DNA from: Nitrospirota bacterium
GTDB lineage: Bacteria; Nitrospirota; JACRHJ01
Direction of reading: 5' to 3'
Assembly (NCBI GenBank): GCA_016212105.1
Contig: JACRHJ010000035.1
Coordinates: 1 to 64,000, forward strand
Length of the DNA stretch: 64,000 nucleotides
Every line of letters starts with the position of its first letter. Positions within the stretch are counted from its first letter, which is position 1. The position numbers and the translations under genes are program-made. The notes under the pieces were generated by a model, which was not told the DNA's origin, searched no databases, and worked only from the letters and a program-made list of their open reading frames with translations. Positions 1-7,419 of the stretch are shown here, one piece after another.

Positions 1-2
1 GG

Positions 3-113
3 AGCCAAGAGGACATCGTGAAGAAAACCCGGTCGTTCATGAAAACACTGCAAACAAGACCACTGCACGTCAGCAGGTACTTCAAGCACGAGAAAGTAAA
101 TTACGCGGCGTGA
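3..113 (+). CDS. C-terminal end of an IS630-family transposase (cut by window start)
   Basis: An open frame enters from the left edge and ends at a TGA at 111-113. Only 36 codons are visible. The last residues (PLHVSRYFKHEKVNYAA) resemble the usual end of IS630-family DDE transposases, which close with a short ...YF.H..v.YAA motif. The acidic catalytic residues would lie upstream, outside the window. An N-terminal remnant of the same family occurs near 16.9 kb, so this IS family has been active in this genome. Assignment rests on the short tail only. I could not identify the terminal inverted repeat downstream. Confidence 0.5.
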   Translation, partial: SQEDIVKKTRSFMKTLQTRPLHVSRYFKHEKVNYAA

Positions 114-173
114 TTGCCCTGTTTAACCACCGGGTTAATATCATAGCATCACCGCCGGTAAGTCAAGCGTTTT

Positions 174-1538
174 TCACCCCAGTATAACCTCCAGCGCCTC
201 GTCCACCTGCTCCACGCCGACCAGCTCTATGCCCTTGACCTTGGGGAGCTTTTTCAGGTTCGACTTGGGCATGACGCAGCGGTCGAAGCCGAGCTTCGCG
301 GCCTCCCGGACGCGCATCTCGGCGTTGCCTATCGCACGCACCTCGCCGCCCAGCCCGACCTCGCCCATCATCACCGTCCGGGACGGGATTGGTATGTCCT
401 TGAACGCGGACGCGACCGCGGATATGACTCCCAGGTCCACCGACGGCTCCTCGACCTTCAGGCCGCCGACTACGTTCACGTAGACGTCCTGGCCCATCAG
501 GTGGAGCCCGACGCGCTTCTCCAGCACGGCGAGGAGCAAAGTAAACCGGCCGTAGTCCACGCCGATGGCGGTTCGCCTCGGGTTCCCGAAGCTTGTCGGG
601 GTCACGAGCGCCTGAAGCTCGGCCATGATGGGCCGAGTGCCCTCGACAGTCGAGACGACCACCGAGCCGGTGACGTCCAGGAGCCGTTCGGCGAGGAATA
701 TCTCGGACGGGTTCTCGACCTCGCGCAGGCCCGCGCCCTTCATCTCGAATACGCCAATCTCGTTTGTCGAGCCGAACCGGTTCTTCACCGCGCGAAGTAT
801 CCGGAACGCGTGTCCCCGGTCCCCCTCGAAGTAGAGCACCGTGTCCACCATGTGCTCCAGCACGCGTGGGCCCGCAATCGAGCCGTCCTTGGTGACGTGT
901 CCGACGATGAATACCGGCGTGCCGGACTTCTTCGCGAAGACGACCAGCTGGGCCGCGCCCTCCCTCACCTGCGAGATGCTGCCCGGCGCGGATGTTATGG
1001 TTGGCGTGAACAGCGTCTGTATGGAGTCCACGACCATCGCGTCCGGCTTTACGTCGGACGCGTGGGAGAGTATGTCTTCGAGCGAGTTTTCCGCAAGGAC
1101 CAGCAGCCCCTTGGAGGACGCGCCGAGCCTCTCGCCGCGGAGCTTTATCTGACGGGCCGACTCCTCGCCGGAGACGTACAGCACACGGCCGCCCCGGCTC
1201 GCGAGTTCCTCCATCGCCTGGAGCATCAGCGTGGACTTCCCGATGCCGGGGTCTCCGCCGACAAGGACGACAGAGCCCTTGACCAGGCCGCCGCCCAGCA
1301 CCCGGTCGAGTTCGCCGATGCCGACCGACGTCCTGTGCTCGCCCTCTGCCGCGATCTCGGCTATGGGCATCGGGCGCGAGGTCGCGCCCTCGACGTATTT
1401 CGCCGCCGCGCCCCTCTGGGCCGCCTCGCGCTCCTCGACCATCGTGTTCCAGCCGCCGCAGTCCGGGCATTTGCCGAGCCACCTGGGCGACTGCGCCCCG
1501 CATGCCTGGCATGCGAAGTATGTCTTTTCTTTGGCCAT
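174..1538 (-). CDS. radA: DNA repair protein RadA
   Basis: 454 aa, the normal RadA length. It acts in the cytoplasm as a DnaB-type ATPase that drives branch migration of recombination intermediates. Visible features in order are an N-terminal zinc ribbon (C10, C13, C24, C27), the Walker A motif GGDPGIGKST around residues 94-103, the RadA-specific KNRFGSTNE motif near residue 250, and a C-terminal Lon-like domain. The ATG follows the stop of the upstream DUF4276 gene by 15 bp with only a weak ribosome site. It may therefore be read through from the AT-richer ATPase/DUF4276 pair, although radA itself has the GC-rich composition of the core genome. Confidence 0.97.
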   Translation of the reverse strand: MAKEKTYFACQACGAQSPRWLGKCPDCGGWNTMVEEREAAQRGAAAKYVEGATSRPMPIAEIAAEGEHRTSVGIGELDRVLGGGLVKGSVVLVGGDPGIGKSTLMLQAMEELASRGGRVLYVSGEESARQIKLRGERLGASSKGLLVLAENSLEDILSHASDVKPDAMVVDSIQTLFTPTITSAPGSISQVREGAAQLVVFAKKSGTPVFIVGHVTKDGSIAGPRVLEHMVDTVLYFEGDRGHAFRILRAVKNRFGSTNEIGVFEMKGAGLREVENPSEIFLAERLLDVTGSVVVSTVEGTRPIMAELQALVTPTSFGNPRRTAIGVDYGRFTLLLAVLEKRVGLHLMGQDVYVNVVGGLKVEEPSVDLGVISAVASAFKDIPIPSRTVMMGEVGLGGEVRAIGNAEMRVREAAKLGFDRCVMPKSNLKKLPKVKGIELVGVEQVDEALEVILG

Positions 1539-1553
1539 TGTCAGCTCTGGTTG

Positions 1554-2123
1554 TTATAGGGAAGATACGACGTCGTAAAATGGCGCGAACGAGGGGCACT
1601 TCTTGTAGACCTTGTCGAGGTCGAGCCTCGCGGCGATTTTCCTGTTGTGAGTTGTATTGGTATAACGGGGCTTGCTGTTTGCGCCTTTGGAAAGCCGCTC
1701 AATCGTTTCTTTTGGTGAATCGACTGCTTCAGGATTTGGATATGCTTTAATTGAAAGCTTCGAGAATGAGCCGTTAATTGCATCTTCATCTGCAAGCAGC
1801 CATGCCTCGATTTCCTGGATGGGGATTACGATGCACGCCCTGCCCCTTGGTTTGGCGGCCATGACCTTTGCCGTGAGGTCTTTTCTTAACTCTACTATCT
1901 TGCTCTCCTCACCGGTGTCTGAATCATGAAAAACGAAAACAACATCCGAGCCCCTATTGAATAGGTCAGTGACATAGCCGTCGCATTTCCTTCTCAGTTT
2001 GCCGCAACCGTCTGTCGTTATTGGTTTGATATGAAACTTGCCTTTATCTATCTTGTTGAGTATTTCCCTAATTACTTCCACATCGGAATTATCTTCTGCT
2101 ATAACACCTATCTTGATGCTCAG
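1554..2123 (-). CDS. DUF4276-family TOPRIM-like protein, partner of the upstream ATPase
   Basis: About 189 aa. The first conventional start (GTG at 2081) would remove the family N-terminus. The frame continues upstream as SIKIGVIAEDNSD, the expected first strand and acidic loop of a TOPRIM-like fold. No ATG or GTG exists there. The likely initiation codon is CTG at 2123, which overlaps the TGA of the ATPase (CTGA) and lies 5 nt after a strong GGAGGGGGTGAT site. Other fold residues are the acidic FHDSD stretch and QEIEAWLLADED. DUF4276 proteins commonly pair with AAA ATPases of the OLD/SMC type, and such pairs are suspected nuclease-ATPase defence modules. The start codon is inference; the family is fairly clear. 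Confidence 0.75.
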   Translation of the reverse strand: MSIKIGVIAEDNSDVEVIREILNKIDKGKFHIKPITTDGCGKLRRKCDGYVTDLFNRGSDVVFVFHDSDTGEESKIVELRKDLTAKVMAAKPRGRACIVIPIQEIEAWLLADEDAINGSFSKLSIKAYPNPEAVDSPKETIERLSKGANSKPRYTNTTHNRKIAARLDLDKVYKKCPSFAPFYDVVSSL

Positions 2124-3241
2124 GAGAGATCACCCCCTCCCGTCGTGGTAATGTACTCACCAAGCGGCCCGATATTATTGAGAAAATATTGAATTTCCTT
2201 TATCTGCTTCTTGGTCGGGTTCTTGGCTTTGGTCTTGTTGTTCTCCATCTTCACGAACAGAAGCTCTTCAGGCTTTAGTGTATTCAGTACATCGGCGGAG
2301 TGCGTGGAAAATAGGACCTGATGCAGGTCGGAATATGCGCGAAGTATATCTATCAGCTTCACAAGAAGGCCATAATGTATCGAGCTTTCAGGCTCCTCGA
2401 TCAGCATCAGAGACGACTTATCATAGAACATGTTAAGGAGGATGCTGATGACGCGCTTGGTGCCTTCTGAAAGCTGGTTTGCGTCAACCAGACCACCTGC
2501 ATAAATTCTAAATTGTACGGATATGTATTTTTTCAGGTCCTCTGGCATTTCCGGGACTGAGGAATAGTCTCTGAACGATATTTTATCTATTAAGTTAAGG
2601 TCTTTCAGCAACATCGATATTTCATTGAAGGTATCATTGTCGTGTTGATATAAATCATAAAGCTTCCATAGCATTGTATTTAGAACATCATTGCTTGGAT
2701 TAGCTCTCCACTGGTCGTATTTGTCTTTCTGAAGAAGCGATCCTAAAGGATTCGCAAATATATTATGTGTATGATAGTATTTTATCGAAGCTAGATAATT
2801 ATATATACTAAGAATATCAGCACTTTTATTTGTAATGTAGAGTAGATGAATCGCTGGCATTTCAGGAGATATATTGGTTTTCTTGTTATTATAGTGCATT
2901 TTGGCGAAATTTTTCTTAAACACTATTTTGTCATTATTTAGGTCAACAAGAGAATCTAGGACAAATGTACTATTTGATATTTCATAGTTTATACCTTTGA
3001 CAAGATTATACCGATAAGCCTTCTCGCCAACAGTAAAGTCAATCGATATGTTGAGTGGTTCTATTTCTTCTAATCCGAATTCTTGAACATTGCGCACTAT
3101 CCTGCCTATGCGAGCAACAGCCTGCAATATATTCGTCTTCCCCGCCCCATTCTGCCCAATGAGCGCGGACACGGACGAGTTCAGTTTGAACTTCGTCGGC
3201 TGGCACGTCCTGAACTTCCTTATCTCGACAGCAGTAAGCAT
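2120..3241 (-). CDS. SMC/OLD-like AAA ATPase (AAA_21 type)
   Basis: 373 aa from the ATG at 3241, which has a GAGGG site 6-10 nt upstream. An in-frame ATG at 3268 sits only 3 nt from a promoter -10 box and so is unlikely to start translation. Motifs are Walker A GQNGAGKTN near the N-terminus, an ABC-type signature LSEGTKR, Walker B LMLIEEPES and a switch histidine in FSTHSADV. The middle (about residues 90-230) is divergent, AT-rich and not recognised. The protein is probably a DNA- or ligand-sensing ATPase that controls the co-translated DUF4276 partner, in the manner of split OLD or PARIS-type systems (inference). Base composition is clearly more AT-rich than radA, pointing to transfer. Confidence 0.85.
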   Translation of the reverse strand: MLTAVEIRKFRTCQPTKFKLNSSVSALIGQNGAGKTNILQAVARIGRIVRNVQEFGLEEIEPLNISIDFTVGEKAYRYNLVKGINYEISNSTFVLDSLVDLNNDKIVFKKNFAKMHYNNKKTNISPEMPAIHLLYITNKSADILSIYNYLASIKYYHTHNIFANPLGSLLQKDKYDQWRANPSNDVLNTMLWKLYDLYQHDNDTFNEISMLLKDLNLIDKISFRDYSSVPEMPEDLKKYISVQFRIYAGGLVDANQLSEGTKRVISILLNMFYDKSSLMLIEEPESSIHYGLLVKLIDILRAYSDLHQVLFSTHSADVLNTLKPEELLFVKMENNKTKAKNPTKKQIKEIQYFLNNIGPLGEYITTTGGGDLS

Positions 3242-3271
3242 GTAGTCCCTCAAGTCAAGTAGTTGCATCTA

Positions 3272-3300
3272 CTTATAACAAAATACGCAAGCAACGTCAA
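3272..3300 (-). promoter_or_regulatory. Sigma70-type promoter for the ATPase/DUF4276 operon
   Basis: On the minus strand TTGACG (3300-3295) and TATAAG (3277-3272) are separated by exactly 17 bp. Transcription should begin around 3265, just inside the first in-frame ATG, which supports translation from the second ATG at 3241. Confidence 0.6.
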
Positions 3301-3491
3301 TTACTTTCCCGCTATCCTACCCCAACCCCCCGTGCAAATCAAGCAACTTTACAACCCCCGTCTCCTCGTGGGAGAGTGCGGCCATAAGACACGGGTGAGC
3401 AGGATGGTATTCAATCGGCAATTCCAGTGAATTGAGTCCGCCGAACTGGACATCTCTAACGCGTTGACATGCCACCGCCCGCTAATCAAGG

Positions 3492-3520
3492 TTGAATTCC
3501 CGCTACCCATGTATTATAAT
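3492..3520 (+). promoter_or_regulatory. Promoter abutting the start codon (leaderless transcript)
   Basis: TTGAAT (3492-3497), 17 bp spacer, perfect TATAAT (3515-3520). The expected first transcribed base coincides with the ATG at 3527, so the mRNA is probably leaderless. No Shine-Dalgarno sequence fits between them. Confidence 0.6.
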
Positions 3521-3526
3521 CCATGC

Positions 3527-4333
3527 ATGGACATCTATCCCGGCAAGGAAGACAAACTGGTCTACGAGGCCGATACGGCCATACAGCACTTGAAAGTGTT
3601 CGACAAGATGAACGGCTTCCGCTACCTGACGCTAAACGGCGTCCAGCACGGCGGGAACCTGCCGGGCAGGCCGGAGCGGCTCGTCCTGCCGTACTTCCGC
3701 TCCGCGATGGCCGCGCTCGTCTTCCTCGACAAGCCGAAGGACTACCTGTTCATCGGCCTCGGCATGGGCGCGATGCCCGCGTTCCTGAAGCTCGTCCAGC
3801 CGGACGCCGAGATTGACGTGGTCGAGATAGACCCGGACGTGGTCGGGGTTGCGGAGGTCTGGTTCGGCCTGACACAGGGCAACGGCCTGAAGGTCACGGT
3901 CGGCGACGGCAGGAAGTTTGTCGTCGAGACGGAAAAGCGGTACGACGCGGTCTTTCTGGACGCGTACCAGGACCTGGGCGTCCCGACGCACCTGACGACG
4001 GTGGAGTTCATGCGGGAGGTTAGGGGGATACTGAAGCCGGGTGGGGTGGCGGTCTCGAACCTCTGGGGCTCGGTGGTGAACCCCATCTTCGACAACTGCG
4101 TCTCGACGCTGCTGGAGGTCTTCCCGCAGCTCTACCAGTTCAAGTCATACACGTACAACTACATATTCATCGCCGACACGAGCGACAGGGTCCTTATGCC
4201 GGGCGAGCTGCTCACACGCGCCAAGAAGGCCACCGCGAAGATGCCGCTCGGCTTCGACCTGGTGGAACTCGTCCGCAAGAACTACACACGCCTCGACAAG
4301 GACTCGGCCGGCGCGATGCTGCTCAGAGACTGA
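3527..4333 (+). CDS. Spermidine synthase-like methyltransferase-fold protein
   Basis: 268 aa from the ATG at 3527. It has the Rossmann fold of polyamine aminopropyltransferases. DYLFIGLGMGAMP is the nucleotide-binding loop, VVEIDPDVV carries the acidic residue for the ribose, and VGDGRKFV and VFLDAYQ follow in the usual order. The N-terminal beta strands (YEADTAIQHLKV, YLTLNG) match spermidine synthases, but residues that fix the amine substrate could not be judged, so the substrate is unknown. An upstream extension to 3464 is rejected because it would overlap the promoter. The 3' end overlaps the convergent FkbM gene by 11 bp. Confidence 0.8.
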   Translation: MDIYPGKEDKLVYEADTAIQHLKVFDKMNGFRYLTLNGVQHGGNLPGRPERLVLPYFRSAMAALVFLDKPKDYLFIGLGMGAMPAFLKLVQPDAEIDVVEIDPDVVGVAEVWFGLTQGNGLKVTVGDGRKFVVETEKRYDAVFLDAYQDLGVPTHLTTVEFMREVRGILKPGGVAVSNLWGSVVNPIFDNCVSTLLEVFPQLYQFKSYTYNYIFIADTSDRVLMPGELLTRAKKATAKMPLGFDLVELVRKNYTRLDKDSAGAMLLRD

Positions 4334-5093
4334 CTTGCCTGTTCGCGGGTATGAATATGAAGTTGAAGAATACCCTCCCGGTACCCGGCGCGCGTCCCGT
4401 TTCCTGCGTGTAACCGGTCAGAGGATGCAGACGTCCGTCCATGAAGAAATAGCCCGTGTACCCCATCCCGAGAACCCTGTCGAACACGGCCCGCATCGGC
4501 ACGGAGAGGTGGTGCTGGGCTATTTCCACCATCATCACCGGTCTCTCGCGCAGGATGGTCTCTTCCGCCCCGTCCAGGACCTCCAGCTCGTGGCCCTCCA
4601 CGTCTATCTTGATGAATGACACGCCGGTAAATCCTAAGCCGTCCAGACGCCGGACCGGCACCTCCAGCTCATCATGCTCGCCGTCAGCCCCCTGGAAGTT
4701 CGCAAGCTCGGTCATCCTGACGCCGTTAACAACAGGCACGTACAGTCTCATCGTGCCGTCCGCGGACGACACCCCGACGTTATGGACTGTCACGTTCTTC
4801 AGGCGCAGGTTTTTTATCATCCGGACGCTTGCCGGGTTTGGCTCGAAGTACTCGACGCGACTGCACAGCTGGGACAGCCTGTAGGTGTACAGCCCGATGT
4901 TGCCGCCGATGTCCAGCGCGACCCCGCCGCCGGCCAGCCTGCCGAGGATGCTGAACTCCTTTTCGAGGTGTCCGAATATCCGGCGGTACTGGTACCGGGC
5001 GGGCAGCTCCAGCCGCTTGGGGAACCGGCTGATGACGAAGCCTCTCAGGCGTTTGAACGTCCTCCGGCATATGCCGTCGGACGGGCTTTCCAT
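4323..5093 (-). CDS. FkbM-family SAM-dependent methyltransferase
   Basis: About 256 aa. The FkbM core is clear: VALDIGGNIGLYTYRL is the SAM-binding loop, VEYFEPNP the ribose-binding acidic strand, and FIKIDVEGHELEVLDGAE the characteristic FkbM signature. Members O-methylate sugars, lipids or antibiotics, usually in surface polysaccharide contexts; the target here is not evident. The start chosen (ATG at 5093) gives a normal-length protein but has no strong ribosome site. A long open frame continues upstream across the neighbouring transporter region and is an artefact of GC-rich composition. It converges with the spermidine synthase-like gene. Confidence 0.85.
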   Translation of the reverse strand: MESPSDGICRRTFKRLRGFVISRFPKRLELPARYQYRRIFGHLEKEFSILGRLAGGGVALDIGGNIGLYTYRLSQLCSRVEYFEPNPASVRMIKNLRLKNVTVHNVGVSSADGTMRLYVPVVNGVRMTELANFQGADGEHDELEVPVRRLDGLGFTGVSFIKIDVEGHELEVLDGAEETILRERPVMMVEIAQHHLSVPMRAVFDRVLGMGYTGYFFMDGRLHPLTGYTQETGRAPGTGRVFFNFIFIPANRQVSL

Positions 5094-5128
5094 GCTCAAA
5101 TTAAACCCCCGGTTGCGTATTGACGGAG

Positions 5129-5998
5129 CTACCCCTTGTTGACAATTACTATCCCGGCCGCGACCATCGCCATGCCGAGAAGGATGTTCATGTCCAGCGG
5201 CTCGCCCAGGAGCAGCGCGCCGGAGAGCACACCGAGCACCGGCAGGATGAACGAGAACACCGAGACCCTGCCTACCTCGCCCGCCTGAAGCGCCTTGTAC
5301 CACAGATAAAACGGTATGGACGTGGCGAATATCACAAGGTAGCCGAGCACGGCGAGGCCTGTCGCGTCCACTTCCGTGAGCGGCGGGCCCTCTACCGCCA
5401 TCCCCGCGAGGAGCAGCGGCAGAGCCCCGGCGGTCATCTGGACCGCCGTCACCGCCATCGGGGCCCGGCCCTTCATTATCTTCTTTGCGGCGATGCTCGA
5501 GCCGCCCCAGGTCAGCGCGGAGAGGATAAGCGCAGCCACGCCGAGTCCGTACTCGCCTGTCATAGCCCCGTGCCCGAGCGACGTGACGAGGACGCCCCCG
5601 AAGCCGAGAGCGGCGCCGGAAAGACGCCTCGCCGTGATGCCCGAGCCCTTGAAGAAAAGCGGCGCGAGCAATATAACGAAAAACGGCTGTGTGTTTATGA
5701 ATATAGCGGACACGCCGGCGCCGGTCAGCTCCACGCCGTAAAAGAACAGTGCATTCTGGATGCCGGTCTGGAAGATGCCCAGTATTGCGAGCACCGGCAG
5801 GTCTCGCCACATAAGCCCGTGCCGGCCCCTCGCCGCAGTTATCGCAAGGAATATCAGGCCGCTCGCCAGGAAGCGCGTGCCCGCGAAGGTAAGCGGCCGG
5901 AGCCCGTGGTCCAGGCCGGTCTTGATGGCCACGTATACCGTGCCCCAGATAATGCATGCGGTAAGGGCGTAAAACGCCGCCTTTTTGTTGTCCTGCAT
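5129..5998 (-). CDS. EamA/DMT-family transporter
   Basis: 289 aa with about ten hydrophobic segments arranged as two repeats of five, the normal plan of drug/metabolite transporters in the inner membrane. Each half begins with a tryptophan/glycine-rich segment (CIIWGTVYVAIK near the N-terminus, LTWGGSSIAAKK near residue 160), a hallmark of EamA domains. The second half contains the FSFILPVLGVLSGALLLGEPL-type helix. Substrate cannot be inferred. The gene lies 35 bp upstream of the FkbM gene in the same orientation and could be co-transcribed with it. Confidence 0.88.
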   Translation of the reverse strand: MQDNKKAAFYALTACIIWGTVYVAIKTGLDHGLRPLTFAGTRFLASGLIFLAITAARGRHGLMWRDLPVLAILGIFQTGIQNALFFYGVELTGAGVSAIFINTQPFFVILLAPLFFKGSGITARRLSGAALGFGGVLVTSLGHGAMTGEYGLGVAALILSALTWGGSSIAAKKIMKGRAPMAVTAVQMTAGALPLLLAGMAVEGPPLTEVDATGLAVLGYLVIFATSIPFYLWYKALQAGEVGRVSVFSFILPVLGVLSGALLLGEPLDMNILLGMAMVAAGIVIVNKG

Positions 5999-6082
5999 AA
6001 CGGGTTAGCATATAGCCGCACAGGCCCGCAGTCAAGCGATATGTTGGCATACGGTGCCCAATCGTATATATTACCGAATTTG

Positions 6083-6091
6083 TGATATAAT
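6083..6091 (+). promoter_or_regulatory. Extended -10 promoter for the DUF2892 gene
   Basis: TGATATAAT: a TGn extension directly before a perfect TATAAT (6086-6091). No good -35 is visible, as expected for extended -10 promoters. It lies 29 bp upstream of the start codon. Confidence 0.5.
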
Positions 6092-6120
6092 ATAAGTAAG
6101 GTTTAAACTGGAGGTAGGTC

Positions 6121-6390
6121 ATGAAACACAATATGGGTAGGACTGAGAGGGTTGTCAGGACGATAGCCGGGTTTGCGCTGTTCTTCCTGGGCTGGGCTTT
6201 TATGTACGGCCTGTTGACATGGATGTCGACCGCCGTCGGCGCGGGTGTGGTCGGTCTGTCGTTTGTGCTCATCGGCACTGTACTGCTGCTGACCGCGCTG
6301 TTCGCGTACTGTCCAGTCAGCGCGATTATCGCGCACAACTCGTGCCAGGCATGCAAGCTTGGCGAGACGCACAGGCACATGCCGGTATAA
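6121..6390 (+). CDS. DUF2892 (YgaP-like) small inner-membrane protein
   Basis: 89 aa, preceded by GGAGG 8 nt before the ATG. Two hydrophobic helices (roughly residues 13-33 and 40-65) are preceded by the NMGRTERVVR motif typical of DUF2892 and followed by CPVSAII and a short Cys/His tail (CQACKLGETHRH). In other bacteria this domain is the membrane anchor of YgaP-type rhodanese proteins. Here it stands alone without a rhodanese domain. Function is unknown beyond membrane localisation. It is monocistronic: it has its own promoter and a terminator follows. Confidence 0.85.
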   Translation: MKHNMGRTERVVRTIAGFALFFLGWAFMYGLLTWMSTAVGAGVVGLSFVLIGTVLLLTALFAYCPVSAIIAHNSCQACKLGETHRHMPV

Positions 6391-6419
6391 CATCGGCAAA
6401 ACAACTTTCTATTATTATG

Positions 6420-6448
6420 GACGGCCTCGTTAACCGGGGCCGTCTTTT
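6420..6448 (+). terminator. Rho-independent terminator after the DUF2892 gene
   Basis: Stem GACGGCC (6420-6426) pairs with GGCCGTC (6438-6444) across an 11-nt loop, followed by TTTT. Confidence 0.7.
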
Positions 6449-6577
6449 CGTGATAAACGCCACCTGCTTTATTCTTCCCTCCCATAGTAAATGGTAGAGG
6501 CCATGGGTCAGCTACACCGAAGCCTCTCACCTCGCGGAAAAAGGGTGAAGAGGGCGCGGGTCACGGGCATCCAGCTT

Positions 6578-6752
6578 TCACGCCCCGAAAAGACTTCCGG
6601 TGTATCGCACACGCCCCGTGCTCCCTTATCGCGTCCATGTGCGACTGGCAGCCGTAGCCCTTGTGCCTGTCGAATCCGTACACGGGGAACTTGGCGTGGT
6701 GGCCGACCATTATCCGGTCGCGGGTGGTCTTGGCGAGTATGGACGCGGCGGC
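6578..6752 (-). pseudogene. Duplicated 3' fragment of rnhB
   Basis: On the minus strand this segment repeats, at high identity, the last third of the intact rnhB at 7419-8063, covering the part from [12 protein letters not shown] through FDRHKGYG to the C-terminal HRKSFRG. It differs by scattered substitutions (for example GTG for ATG within the shared segment) and has drifted after the FRGVK codons. Its 5' side stops abruptly in a GGACGCGGCGGC tract, where it joins a fragment of an M28 peptidase gene. It cannot encode a functional RNase HII because the catalytic N-terminal two thirds are missing. Confidence 0.85.
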
Positions 6753-6853
6753 TGGGTCACCAACACCCATGCGGTTGTTATCGGCAGGACAAGGCCGACG
6801 AATATTACTATCAGCCACCTTATGATCCATCTGCGCCAGTTGATTTTATTCAT
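6749..6853 (-). pseudogene. Duplicated 5' fragment of the M28 peptidase gene
   Basis: From an ATG at 6853 the minus strand encodes [16 protein letters not shown] and about 18 further residues. This is the membrane anchor of the M28 peptidase located at 17362. Similarity ends at VTQP, where the sequence switches to the rnhB fragment through a shared CGGC. The fused frame continues for 12 residues in a non-rnhB frame and stops at 6710, giving a 47-residue membrane peptide. Unlike the 17-kb copy, which begins with TTG, this copy begins with ATG. Confidence 0.8.
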
Positions 6854-6888
6854 GATTCTTGCAGGAGAAGGCTCCTAGTATAGGGGCG

Positions 6889-7419
6889 TTATTTCAACCT
6901 GTACAGCCTGACCGTACCCCCAAGAAACATTTTCTCCGGGTCGTCATCTTCTGGTGTGGTTTCTTTTCTTTCGGCCGGTATTTCCTGTATTGCCTCTTTC
7001 AAGTCATTGCGTTTTGTATGCCTGACAACGTCTTCGACTTTGCCGTACTGCGAGAAGACAAAAGCCTGATAACCCGGTTTCCATATCGCTATCTGGTGGT
7101 TGGGAACTGGCATACCCCCAGGTGCGGGAATCCATATGCCCCATTTACGTTTCCCTGACATTTTTATGTAGCCATCCTGATCTGTATGGCCACGGTCTAT
7201 TACCGCGTGGCTGCAATCAAAGTCGTGCAAATCGCATACAATACGCAATACCTTTGCCCCTTCAATTGGAGCCCCGCTCTCAGCATCGACAACAGTTGTC
7301 CTCAAAGGCATCGTTGTCCGCGCTGGAAACGGGAAACATCCGGATAACAATAACAACATGACACCAACGGACATTTTCATAAAGAACGGTATCGTATTCT
7401 TATCCAATAGGCGGACCAT
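6889..7419 (-). CDS. Hypothetical lipoprotein downstream of rnhB
   Basis: 176 aa. The start ATG at 7419 overlaps the rnhB stop (TAATG), indicating translational coupling. An N-terminal hydrophobic stretch ends in a lipobox LSGC near residue 26, so the mature protein is probably lipidated and outer- or inner-membrane attached. The mature part begins with a TTVVDAESGAPIEGAKV segment typical of carboxypeptidase-regulatory/CNA-B-like beta-sandwich domains that expose surfaces on secreted proteins. The remainder is not recognised. It lies between rnhB and the rnhB/M28 scar, in DNA more AT-rich than rnhB, so it may be an insertion. Confidence 0.7.
   Translation of the reverse strand: MVRLLDKNTIPFFMKMSVGVMLLLLSGCFPFPARTTMPLRTTVVDAESGAPIEGAKVLRIVCDLHDFDCSHAVIDRGHTDQDGYIKMSGKRKWGIWIPAPGGMPVPNHQIAIWKPGYQAFVFSQYGKVEDVVRHTKRNDLKEAIQEIPAERKETTPEDDDPEKMFLGGTVRLYRLK

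Noticed and set aside
163..1599. A 478-codon minus-strand frame overlapping radA
   Set aside because: Out-of-frame shadow, Arg/Gly-rich. radA motifs lie in the other frame.
4323..6530. A 735-codon open frame on the minus strand spanning three genes
   Set aside because: Only the last ~256 codons (FkbM methyltransferase) match a family. The upstream part is antisense or out of frame to the EamA and DUF2892 genes and arises from GC-rich composition.
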